Shown: piece by piece, positions 1-9,883 of the stretch
Layout: every line of letters starts with the position of its first letter
Numbering within the stretch: the stretch's first letter is position 1
Assembly (NCBI GenBank): GCA_035720425.1
Contig: DASTOB010000028.1
Location: forward strand, 1 to 16,269
Reading direction: 5' to 3'
DNA: 16,269 bases
Origin: DASTOB01 sp035720425
GTDB taxonomy: Bacteria; Chloroflexota; Limnocylindria; Limnocylindrales; CSP1-4
Notes under the pieces: model-generated
What the model was told of the DNA's origin: nothing
Databases searched by the model: none
The model's input: only the letters and a program-made list of their open reading frames with translations
Program-made: the position numbers and the translations under genes

Positions 1-3110
<3,110 letters not shown>

Positions 3111-3119
3111 GGGACGGTG

Positions 3120-3125
3120 AGTATA
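3120..3125 (-). promoter_or_regulatory. Candidate -10 element (TATACT) just upstream of lhr
   Basis: Read on the minus strand, TATACT differs from the consensus TATAAT at one position. Its last base is nine bases before the lhr GTG, so transcription would start about 3 nt before the start codon, giving a near-leaderless message. That agrees with the absence of a Shine-Dalgarno sequence. No good -35 hexamer is visible. The element sits in the 47-bp gap after the M20 hydrolase gene, so read-through from the upstream operon is also possible. Confidence 0.35.
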
Positions 3126-3157
3126 GGCCCGCCGGCTGAATTAGACCAGGTGTTCGA

Positions 3158-4387
3158 TCACGCGGAGAGGTCTGCGAGCACCGCGGCGAGGGCACGGATT
3201 CCGGCGACAGCGTCGTCACGGTCGGCGCGCTCGTCGGGCGCATGGCTCGTTCCGGTGGGATTCCGTACGAAGAGCATGGCCGTCGGCACCGCGCCGGCCA
3301 GGATTCCCGCGTCGTGACCCGCCGCTGTCGCCTCTCGAGCCCACGGGACGCCGGCGCGGTCGATGGCCTGCTCGACCCGGCCGCGCAGATCGGGATCGAA
3401 CAGCACCGCCGCCGACCACGACACGCGTTCGAGTTCGACCTCGACGCCCTCCTCCGCGGCCGCATCGGCAAGAGCGGCGTGGACACCGTCGACGATAGCC
3501 GACACAGACCGCTCGTCGGGCGCCCGGACGTCGAGGGACGCCTCGGTCCAGCCGGGGACGATGTTGCTGACGTTCGGCCGGATGCCGACCCGACCGACGG
3601 TCGCGACCCCACCGGCCGCTTGTGCCCCCAGGCGGGCGGCGACGATCCCATGAGCGAGGACGAACAGCGCGTCATGCCGGTCGGTGAGAGCGGTCGTCCC
3701 CGCGTGGTCCGCGGCGCCGGTCAGCCGGATCTGCCATCTCCCGTGCGGCCAGATCCCCGTGCCGACGCCGAGCGGAACCCCGAGGCCGGCGAGCCCACGA
3801 CCCTGTTCGATATGGAGCTCGACGAATGCGGCGAGGAATCCGATCGCGCGGCTGTCCGGTCCGATACCGGCGACGTCGATCCCCGCGCCCGTAAGCGCGT
3901 CCCGCATCGTGACCCCGTCCCGGTCAGTTCGGTCGAGCACATCCGGCGGCCGCGCCAGCCCGATCGAGAGCCGGCTGCCGAGGGTGGGGATGCCGAAGCG
4001 GCCACCCTCCTCCTCGACCCAGGCCACGATCGCGATCGGCCGCGCCGGCTCGAATCCCCACTCACGGAGCACGTCGATGGCCAGGAGCGCAGCGACGATT
4101 CCGAGGGCACCGTCCCAGGCGCCGCCGTCCGGCACGCTGTCGAGATGACTGCCCGAGGCGATTGCGCCGCGCCCCGGAGCGCCCCACCACGCCCACAGGT
4201 TGCCGTTCCGGTCCGCCTCGACCCGGAGTCCCCGATCGGCGGCAGCGCGCGCGAACCACGTCCGCGCGGCGCGGTCGTCGTCGGTCCACGGAAGGCGGCG
4301 GTACGCCCCGCTGGCGGGGTCCCGCCCGATCGCCGCGAGCTCGGCGAACAGGGCCTCGAACCTGGCACCGAGGTCCGGATCGGTCAT
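3158..4387 (-). CDS. M20-family amidohydrolase (N-carbamoyl-L-amino-acid hydrolase / allantoate amidohydrolase type)
   Basis: 409-residue metal-dependent amidohydrolase of the Zn carbamoylase group (HyuC/AllC-like), which cleaves N-carbamoyl amino acids or related ureides to amine, CO2 and ammonia. The dinuclear metal site is complete: His81 and Asp92 in the GSHLDSVP and DGALG motifs, the Glu126/Glu127 pair in the EEEGGRF stretch, His192 in ELHIEQG, and His382 in SHAPDE. ADHAGTT (227-233) and the following R-x-DA belong to the dimerisation (lid) domain that completes substrate binding in this family. Length is normal (400-420 aa). The ATG overlaps the TGA of the upstream aldolase-like gene as ATGA, so translation is probably coupled; an upstream in-frame start would only read through that gene. 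It is the last gene of the operon. The substrate is not resolved: carbamoyl amino acid, allantoate, ureidoglycine and beta-ureidopropionate all remain possible. Confidence 0.9.
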   Translation of the reverse strand: MTDPDLGARFEALFAELAAIGRDPASGAYRRLPWTDDDRAARTWFARAAADRGLRVEADRNGNLWAWWGAPGRGAIASGSHLDSVPDGGAWDGALGIVAALLAIDVLREWGFEPARPIAIVAWVEEEGGRFGIPTLGSRLSIGLARPPDVLDRTDRDGVTMRDALTGAGIDVAGIGPDSRAIGFLAAFVELHIEQGRGLAGLGVPLGVGTGIWPHGRWQIRLTGAADHAGTTALTDRHDALFVLAHGIVAARLGAQAAGGVATVGRVGIRPNVSNIVPGWTEASLDVRAPDERSVSAIVDGVHAALADAAAEEGVEVELERVSWSAAVLFDPDLRGRVEQAIDRAGVPWAREATAAGHDAGILAGAVPTAMLFVRNPTGTSHAPDERADRDDAVAGIRALAAVLADLSA

Positions 4388-5058
4388 CGTCCGCCCGGCA
4401 GGATCACGCGCGTGCCGTCCCCGCCGATCTCGGCCGCCGCCTCGGTCGGCGGCATCGCCGGCGATCCCAGGTAGGCCGAAAGGCGAGGTACGTCGACGAT
4501 GAACCTGGCCGCGTCCTCGACGGCCCGGGCCTGGTGCATCGCCTCGCCGAGGGTGTCGCCGACGGCGAAGCTTCCGTGCCACTTGAGCATGACGACCCGT
4601 GCGCCGGCGAGGCCGGCAGCGAGCTCATTCGCGACGAGATTCCAGGCGTTGCGCTTGGGTGCTGCGATCACCTCGACCCGCGGGCCGAGGTAGATCAGGC
4701 CGTTCTCGTCGATCGGCTCGATCGCGTCGCGGAAGAACGTGAGCAGTGTCGCGTGATATGGATGGGCGTGCACGATCGCCCGAGCGCCAGTCGTCCGATA
4801 GATCGCCCGATGGATCGGCAGCGCACTCGATGCCCACGGCGTCGCGGCATCGTCGGCATGGATCCCGGTCACGACCGTCTGGGCCTCGCCCTCGCGACCG
4901 CCGAGGAGCGACGTCTTCGTGATGAGCAACCGGTCCTCGTCGAGGCGGACGCTGTTGTTGCCGCCGAACCACGGCAGCTGTCCGAGGTCGACGAGGCGAC
5001 GCGCATAGTCCACGACATCGGTCGCGGCAGCGTTCGGGTCGATCGGTTCGCGGTTCAC
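4384..5058 (-). CDS. Class II aldolase/adducin-fold protein lacking the usual catalytic Glu
   Basis: 224-residue protein of the FucA/AraD (class II aldolase/adducin) fold, a family of Zn-dependent retro-aldolases and epimerases acting on sugar phosphates. The metal site is present: His97 and His99 in VHAHPYH and His161 in KWHGSFAVG. The segment SSALPIHRAIY (77-87) aligns with the family motif S-S-E-x-x-x-H, but the residue that is Glu in fuculose-phosphate aldolase and Asp in ribulose-phosphate epimerase is Ala79 here, coded by GCG. The start is GTG at 5058, preceded at 7 nt by a strong GGAGG (5066-5070), and it overlaps the kinase stop as GTGA. The stop overlaps the M20 gene start as ATGA. 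Position directly after an FGGY kinase suggests action on the phosphorylated sugar or polyol. The Ala79 change makes classical aldol cleavage uncertain; a lyase, dehydratase or binding role is possible. Confidence 0.88.
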   Translation of the reverse strand: MNREPIDPNAAATDVVDYARRLVDLGQLPWFGGNNSVRLDEDRLLITKTSLLGGREGEAQTVVTGIHADDAATPWASSALPIHRAIYRTTGARAIVHAHPYHATLLTFFRDAIEPIDENGLIYLGPRVEVIAAPKRNAWNLVANELAAGLAGARVVMLKWHGSFAVGDTLGEAMHQARAVEDAARFIVDVPRLSAYLGSPAMPPTEAAAEIGGDGTRVILPGGR

Positions 5059-6692
5059 GGTCGTTCCTCCGTGTGGCGCTCGGGTGGCGGGCTCGGGTCG
5101 GGCTGATGAGGGCTCCGAAACGGAGTGCGTCCGTTTCGCACCGCCGCAAGGCGCTCGTGGATCCCGCCGTCACGGAGCTGCCTGGCGAGTGCGGCGCGGA
5201 TCTCGCGGACCTCCGCGAGCACGGCAACGTCCGCGGGCCGCGGCCGGTATGACCGCGCCCGGGTCGTCATCCGGCGAACCGCGGCCCGGACCGCGCGAGC
5301 GTGGGCTGGTGGATCCGTCGTCGGGTCGACCCCGTCAAGACCCACGACTGCGACGGCTGCCGCCCCGAGCGCGGTTGGATCGGCCGGGTGGACGGTGTCG
5401 ACCACGACCTCGAGCGCATCGGCGACGACCTGGCTCCAGAGCGGGGATGCTGCCGGCGGTCCGGTGAGGGCCAGACGCCGTACGGGCGCCGCGATCTGCC
5501 CGACGACGTCGAGCAGGGCGCGCAGGTCGAGCGCGACCCCCTCGATCGTGGCCCTCACGAGATCGCCCGGTCGGGTGTCGAGCCCGATCCCGGCGTACGC
5601 GGCGCGGGCGAGCGGATCCGGCTCCGGCGCGCCGAGACCGGCGAAGGCCGGCAGGGCGACGACGCCACGGCTTCCCGTTCGGCTCGCCCGAGCCAGGCGC
5701 GCGAGCCGCGCATAGCCCACCGAGCCGCGTTCGCGAACCCGGTCGACCAGGAGGTCGCGCAGCCAGCGGTAGGGTGCGGCCCCCGTGACGAGCAGACCCT
5801 CGAGGGCGTAGCGCCCCTCGGTCGATGCCGGCAGACAGGACAGGCCGGCCGCCTCGTCGAGGATCGGCCGGTCGACGATTGCTCCGAGTGCGCCGCCGGT
5901 TCCGAGATACGCAGCCGCCTCGCCCGTCTCGAGCGCGCCACAGCCCGCGAGCGTTGATGCCCAGTCGGACGGCGCGGCGACGAGCGGTGTTCCGGCGGGC
6001 AGGCCCGTCCGTTCGGCGACCTGCGGCGACACGAACCCGACGGTGGTTCCCTCCGCCACGATCGCGGGCAGGACCGAGGACGCAAGGCCGAACGCGGCCA
6101 GCAACTCGTCGCTCCAGGTACGCAGACGCGCGTCGAGCAGACCGACGTAGGCCGCGGCGCTCGGTGTCGTGACCGAGGCATCCGCTCCGAGCGCGAGCAG
6201 GGCGAATCCGGGCGCCGTCGCGACTCGGTCCACGCGTGCCCACGTGGCGGGCTCGTGGTCGGCGAACCAGCGCAGCTTCGACGCGCTCGCGATCGGACCG
6301 AGCGGCAGGCCGCTCCGGTTGAACGAGCGCGCCGCGCCAAACCGGGAAGCGACGGCCGTGCAGATGTCGCCGCCACGCTGGTCCTGCCAGATCACGAACG
6401 GCGTCGCCGGCAATCCGGCCCGATCGAGGCATACGAACGTGGCGCGGGCACCGGTGACGGCAAGCGCGGCGACCGTCCCGTACGCACGTGACCCACGGAG
6501 CGCGCGCCGGATCGCGAGCTCGATGCCCGCAGCGATCAGTGCCGGGTGCTGCTCGACCCGATCCGGCGCCGGCCGGTTCGGGCGGTGCTCGACGTAGGCC
6601 GTCGCGACCGGCCCCGAGGCCGGGTCGACGACGAGGCATTTGACGCCGGTCGTCCCGACGTCGAGCGCAGCGACTAGGCGCACATGCGTCAC
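5055..6692 (-). CDS. FGGY-family carbohydrate kinase (xylulokinase-like)
   Basis: 545-residue sugar or polyol kinase of the FGGY family, which transfers the ATP gamma-phosphate to a carbohydrate hydroxyl in the cytosol. The first ATPase-fold motif is DVGTTGVK (11-18) and IWQDQR (101-106) is a family hallmark. SDWAST (242-247) supplies the probable catalytic base, Asp243. The adenosine-binding region LTGPPAASPLWSQVVADAL is at 409-427; most relatives have a Gly-rich G-G-G stretch where this protein has G-P-P. The sugar is not identifiable: xylulose, fuculose, glycerol-like and gluconate kinases all share these motifs. The Arg/Pro-rich tail after about residue 510 is not part of the core fold and overlaps the aldolase ribosome-binding site. 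The GTG start overlaps the FAD-oxidase stop as GTGA; GTG at 6683 is an alternative start. Confidence 0.9.
   Translation of the reverse strand: MTHVRLVAALDVGTTGVKCLVVDPASGPVATAYVEHRPNRPAPDRVEQHPALIAAGIELAIRRALRGSRAYGTVAALAVTGARATFVCLDRAGLPATPFVIWQDQRGGDICTAVASRFGAARSFNRSGLPLGPIASASKLRWFADHEPATWARVDRVATAPGFALLALGADASVTTPSAAAYVGLLDARLRTWSDELLAAFGLASSVLPAIVAEGTTVGFVSPQVAERTGLPAGTPLVAAPSDWASTLAGCGALETGEAAAYLGTGGALGAIVDRPILDEAAGLSCLPASTEGRYALEGLLVTGAAPYRWLRDLLVDRVRERGSVGYARLARLARASRTGSRGVVALPAFAGLGAPEPDPLARAAYAGIGLDTRPGDLVRATIEGVALDLRALLDVVGQIAAPVRRLALTGPPAASPLWSQVVADALEVVVDTVHPADPTALGAAAVAVVGLDGVDPTTDPPAHARAVRAAVRRMTTRARSYRPRPADVAVLAEVREIRAALARQLRDGGIHERLAAVRNGRTPFRSPHQPDPSPPPERHTEERP
5066..5070 (-). 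promoter_or_regulatory. Shine-Dalgarno site fixing the aldolase-like GTG start
   Basis: GGAGG lies 7 nt upstream of the GTG at 5058, inside the last codons of the kinase gene. It is one of the strongest ribosome-binding sites within the operon and supports the GTG over internal candidates. Confidence 0.7.
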
Positions 6693-8068
6693 AGCGACAG
6701 GCGGCCCGGCGAGAGCAGGCGCTCCGGATCGACGGCGTGCTTGATCGCGCGGAGCACGTCGAGACCGGCCCCCAGCTCGGCCGCCAGCCACGGCAAGCGC
6801 ACCTGTCCCACCCCGTGGTGGTGGGTGATCGTGCCTCCGGCCGCGAGCGTCCGGTCCATGACCGACTCCCAGAGGGCCCGGTAGGCGGACTGCGCGTCGG
6901 CCGGATCGTCGCGGCGGATGAACGCGATGACGTAGACCGACGCGCCCTGCGGGTAGACATGGGAAACGTGGAGCCACACCTCGTCGGCGTGCACGCGAGT
7001 CGCCGAGGCGAGGCCCGCCGCGAGGTCGTTGACCGCACCCCAGTCGGCGGCGACCTCGATCGCGTCGGCGATGCGACCCGGCCGGTCGTTGCCCGCGTCC
7101 AGCCACTCGCACGCGTGGCGGTGGCGGTACCAGGCTTCCGCCGGCCCCCTGCCGAGGTCCCGGCCGGCGGCGCCGATCACGGCCGCGCCAAGGCGAGACT
7201 CCGCTGCAGCCGCGATGTCGGCCGGCCCGTCGACCACGGTCACGAGCAGGCACCCGTCGACGTCGCTGCCGAGGCGCCGGCCGAGTTCCACCGACTCGAT
7301 CGGATCGTAGAGTCGAACGGCGGCGAGCGGCACACCGTCCTGGACCAGACCGCGGACCAGATCGAGGCCGGACTCGAACGTCGGCACGATGTGTGCCCGG
7401 AGGAGCCGCGCCTCCGGGTGCCGCCGAACCCGCAGGCGCGCCGCGGCGACGATCCCGAACGCGCCCTCGGAGCCAACGAACAGCTCAGACAGGTTTGGCC
7501 CGGCTGCGCTTCGCGGACCGCGGCCGGTCACGAGCAGCTCGCCGTCGGGGAGCACGACCTCGAGCCCGGCGACGAGAGACTCGATTCCCCCGTACCCGGT
7601 CGAGAAGATCCCGCTCGCCCGAGTCGCGATCCATCCTCCCACGGTTGACAGCTCGAGCGACTGAGGGTCGTGCGGGAGGAGGAAGCCGTCTCGTTCGAGC
7701 GCATCGGCGAGATCGCCGCCGAACACGCCGGCCTCGGCCCGGACGACGAGCGATCGCGGGTCGACCGGGTCGATCGCCCGGAGGTCGCGCAGATCGAGGA
7801 CGATGGCGCCGCCGGGCACATCGACGGCGCCGACGACGTTCGATCCGCCGCCGACCGGCACGAGCGGCACGCTCGACGCCCGGGCCAGTCGGATCACGGC
7901 CTGAAGGTCCGCGATGGACGCCGGCCGGATGGCGGCGCGCGGAGGATTCACCGCGAGGCGGGGTTGGCCAGGCCACCGGTCGCGCACGGCCTGGAGCGCC
8001 TCCGGCGCCGTCTCCACGCGACCGTGCGCCGCGAGCCGGACGACGAGCTCGGCGGACGATCCGGTCAC
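6689..8068 (-). CDS. FAD-linked oxidase, alkyl-DHAP synthase / glycolate oxidase GlcD type
   Basis: 459-residue flavoprotein of the vanillyl-alcohol-oxidase/PCMH superfamily. The N-terminal FAD-binding half shows VPVGGGSN (70-77) for the pyrophosphate, LPHDPQSLELSTVGGWIATR with RASG at 150-153, and GSEGAFG (199-205). The C-terminal FAD-oxidase half carries THHHGVGQVRLPWL (from 415) and ends VDPERLLSPG. A triple His followed by G-V-G and Arg is typical of alkylglycerone-phosphate synthase (AGPS); plain GlcD-type D-2-hydroxyacid dehydrogenases share the fold with a less similar C-terminal motif. AGPS makes the ether bond of ether lipids from acyl-DHAP, but AGPS-like bacterial proteins are often annotated only as FAD-binding oxidases. 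Its place between an LLM oxidoreductase and a sugar kinase favours oxidation of a small hydroxy compound, although phospholipid use cannot be excluded. The GTG start directly follows the LLM stop with no gap, and the stop overlaps the kinase start. Confidence 0.88.
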   Translation of the reverse strand: MTGSSAELVVRLAAHGRVETAPEALQAVRDRWPGQPRLAVNPPRAAIRPASIADLQAVIRLARASSVPLVPVGGGSNVVGAVDVPGGAIVLDLRDLRAIDPVDPRSLVVRAEAGVFGGDLADALERDGFLLPHDPQSLELSTVGGWIATRASGIFSTGYGGIESLVAGLEVVLPDGELLVTGRGPRSAAGPNLSELFVGSEGAFGIVAAARLRVRRHPEARLLRAHIVPTFESGLDLVRGLVQDGVPLAAVRLYDPIESVELGRRLGSDVDGCLLVTVVDGPADIAAAAESRLGAAVIGAAGRDLGRGPAEAWYRHRHACEWLDAGNDRPGRIADAIEVAADWGAVNDLAAGLASATRVHADEVWLHVSHVYPQGASVYVIAFIRRDDPADAQSAYRALWESVMDRTLAAGGTITHHHGVGQVRLPWLAAELGAGLDVLRAIKHAVDPERLLSPGRLSL

Positions 8069-9028
8069 TCAGACAGCGGGAGCGACGGCAGGCCGAAACG
8101 CCGACATGACCTCGCCGACGAACAGGTCGTAGCTTTCCTGGTCGTTCCGGAAGATCTCGACGAGCAGCTCGTCGGCGCCCTCCTCCACGTAGCCGGCGAC
8201 CAGATCCCGGAGCTGCCACGGAGTGCCGACGAGGACCTTCCAGGGCTCGCGGACCAGCCCGAGCCGGTCTGCCTTGGCCCGCACCTCGGCATCCGTCGGG
8301 GCACACAGGACGAGGTCGTAGGTCGTGCGCCGGAGGGTCGACTCGTCGCGTCCGACCGCCTCGCAGTGACGACGCAGCACCTCACGAACGCGGCGGAACT
8401 CGGCCGGAGGGCCGAACAGATTGCAGGCTGCCCCGAAGCGGGCGATCGCGCGCAACACGAGCTTCTCGCCGACGCCGCCGATCAGGATTGGGGGATGCGG
8501 ACGCTGGATGGGCTTCGGCTCGAGGATCGCGTCCACGGCGTCGAACGTCTCGCCGTGGAACGTGGTCCGCGGCTTCGTCCACAGGTCGATGATGAGGCGG
8601 AGCGCCTCTTCCATCTGGGCGATCCGGGTCGAGGGCAGGGGTGGGAAGTCGTAGCCGTACTGCTCGTACTCAGGGCGAAACCCGCCGGCACCGAAGCCGA
8701 ACTCGAGCCGTCCGCCGCTGATCACATCGAGGGTCGCCGCCTGCCGCGCGAGGAGCGTCGGATTGCGATACCCGACCGGGCTGACGAGGACTCCGAGGCG
8801 GAGCGTCGTCGTGGCCTCGGCGAGGGCCGGCAGGGTCGTCCACGCGTCGAGGAACGGATCCATCGGCTGCGATCCGTGCGAGACCATGGCGATGAAGTGG
8901 TCCATCAGCCAGAAGGATCGGAAGCCGTCGGCCTCCGCCCGAAGCGCCGCGCGGCGGACCGCCGGCCAGGCCTCCCCGGCGTCTTCGGCGAAGACGGTGT
9001 AGCGGAGCCCAAATGCCGGAGCCGTCAT
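8069..9028 (-). CDS. LLM-class flavin/F420-dependent oxidoreductase
   Basis: 319-residue luciferase-like monooxygenase-fold protein (TIM barrel). FWLMDHF near residue 40, the LAEATTTLRLGVLVSPVGYRNP region, ATLDVISGGRLEFGFGAG and the PHPPILIGGVGEK segment are hallmarks of the actinobacterial/chloroflexal F420-dependent group. These enzymes use F420H2 or reduced FMN to reduce or oxygenate varied organic substrates, and some family members open rings (RutA on uracil, riboflavin lyase RcaE). The ATG at 9028 is chosen because conserved sequence begins at FGLRYTVFAE just after it; upstream in-frame codons read as low-complexity Arg/Pro. The creatininase stop lies 10 bp upstream and the FAD-oxidase GTG follows the stop immediately. 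Cofactor choice between F420 and FMN is inferred from the subfamily and no F420 synthesis gene is in the window. Confidence 0.9.
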   Translation of the reverse strand: MTAPAFGLRYTVFAEDAGEAWPAVRRAALRAEADGFRSFWLMDHFIAMVSHGSQPMDPFLDAWTTLPALAEATTTLRLGVLVSPVGYRNPTLLARQAATLDVISGGRLEFGFGAGGFRPEYEQYGYDFPPLPSTRIAQMEEALRLIIDLWTKPRTTFHGETFDAVDAILEPKPIQRPHPPILIGGVGEKLVLRAIARFGAACNLFGPPAEFRRVREVLRRHCEAVGRDESTLRRTTYDLVLCAPTDAEVRAKADRLGLVREPWKVLVGTPWQLRDLVAGYVEEGADELLVEIFRNDQESYDLFVGEVMSAFRPAVAPAV

Positions 9029-9038
9029 TGCCGCGCCG

Positions 9039-9818
9039 TCAGGCTGGCGACGGTGTTGCGGGGACGACCGGCGCCAGCGCGCTGGCGAGGAAGTCCGCCA
9101 TGGCCTCGAGGTAGCGTGCACCGCGGGCCCGGTCGGCCGGACGGGCATCGCCGAGAATGCCGTTCTCGGTAAACGACCGGAGACCGGTCGAGAGCAGGTT
9201 GGCGAACACGACCGGATCGGTCACGAGGTCGCCGGTGTAACCGGCCGCAACTCGTCCCTCGCGGACCTGGTCCGGCAGGTGCGCGAGCATCATCGACGTC
9301 TCGCCCTCACCGCCGTGAATCCCGAGCGTCCCGAGATCGATCCCCTCGTTCTCCGCGAGCGGCTTCCAGTGCGCGAAGAAGGCCGGCACGTCGGCCTGGG
9401 CGACAAGGTCGATGCCCGGATGACGGGCGGCGATCTCGGGCAGCACTTCGCGCAGCGACGGGGTATTGCCGCCGTGAGCCCAGGACACCGCGACGCGGCG
9501 GAATCCATGCCGGACCAGACTGTCGACGCAATCGGACACGACGGCCTTGAACGTCGCCGGCTGGATGGTGATCGTGCCGGGAAAGGCCATGTGGTGCTCC
9601 GACACGCCCGGCCGAATGACCGGTGCAACGAGCGCCTTGCCGAGCCGGCGAGCGACCCGCTCGGCGAGCGCATAGGCGCACAGCGTGTCCGTGGCGAGGG
9701 GCAGATGCGGTCCGTGCTGCTCGATCGAGCCGGTGAACAGGACGACCGTGTCGTATCCGTCGTCGAGCGCGTCGCGGATGTCGGTCCAGGTCATCCGCTC
9801 CATGAGGATCTCGTCCAT
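9039..9818 (-). CDS. Creatininase-family amidohydrolase
   Basis: 259-residue metal-dependent amidohydrolase of the creatininase fold, which includes creatininase, the archaeal FAPy deformylase ArfB and mycofactocin MftE. Metal ligands are visible: Glu33 and His35 in GSIEQHGPHLPLATDT, Asp44 in the same motif, His115 in WAHGGN and Glu173 in GEGETSMML. Length matches the family (about 240-260 aa). ATG at 9818 is preceded by GGGAG at 7 nt (9826-9830), which decides the start. The nearest MftE relationship can be doubted because no other mycofactocin gene is present. In this operon the enzyme probably cleaves a cyclic or linear amide. The 65-bp gap to the upstream CDF gene contains a 12-bp palindrome. 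Confidence 0.9.
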   Translation of the reverse strand: MDEILMERMTWTDIRDALDDGYDTVVLFTGSIEQHGPHLPLATDTLCAYALAERVARRLGKALVAPVIRPGVSEHHMAFPGTITIQPATFKAVVSDCVDSLVRHGFRRVAVSWAHGGNTPSLREVLPEIAARHPGIDLVAQADVPAFFAHWKPLAENEGIDLGTLGIHGGEGETSMMLAHLPDQVREGRVAAGYTGDLVTDPVVFANLLSTGLRSFTENGILGDARPADRARGARYLEAMADFLASALAPVVPATPSPA

Positions 9819-9825
9819 CTGCCCG

Positions 9826-9830
9826 CTCCC
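9826..9830 (-). promoter_or_regulatory. Shine-Dalgarno site of the creatininase-family gene
   Basis: GGGAG on the minus strand, 7 nt before ATG 9818. It selects this ATG over upstream in-frame codons that lie within the end of the CDF gene. Confidence 0.6.
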
Positions 9831-9843
9831 TCGTCTCGTGGCT

Positions 9844-9855
9844 GGCCGATCGGCC
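9844..9855. other. 12-bp perfect palindrome (GGCCGATCGGCC) ahead of the creatininase operon
   Basis: A perfect inverted repeat in the 65-bp gap between the CDF stop and the creatininase start, centred about 31 bp before the ATG. It could be an operator or an attenuating hairpin in the leader. In GC-rich DNA a 12-bp palindrome can arise by chance and no run of T follows it, so a terminator is unlikely. Confidence 0.25.
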
Positions 9856-9883
9856 GCGTTCGTGATCCGCCCGGGATTCGTGT

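Noticed and set aside
7670..9172. 500-codon plus-strand open frame opposite the LLM and FAD-oxidase genes
   Set aside because: It overlaps two well-supported genes, has no motif, and its composition (Arg, Asp, Glu, Gly) reflects the complementary strand's codon bias.
9039..9818. Creatininase-family protein as mycofactocin MftE
   Set aside because: No mycofactocin precursor, radical SAM MftC or other mft gene is in the window. The family motifs alone do not separate MftE from other creatininase-fold amidohydrolases.
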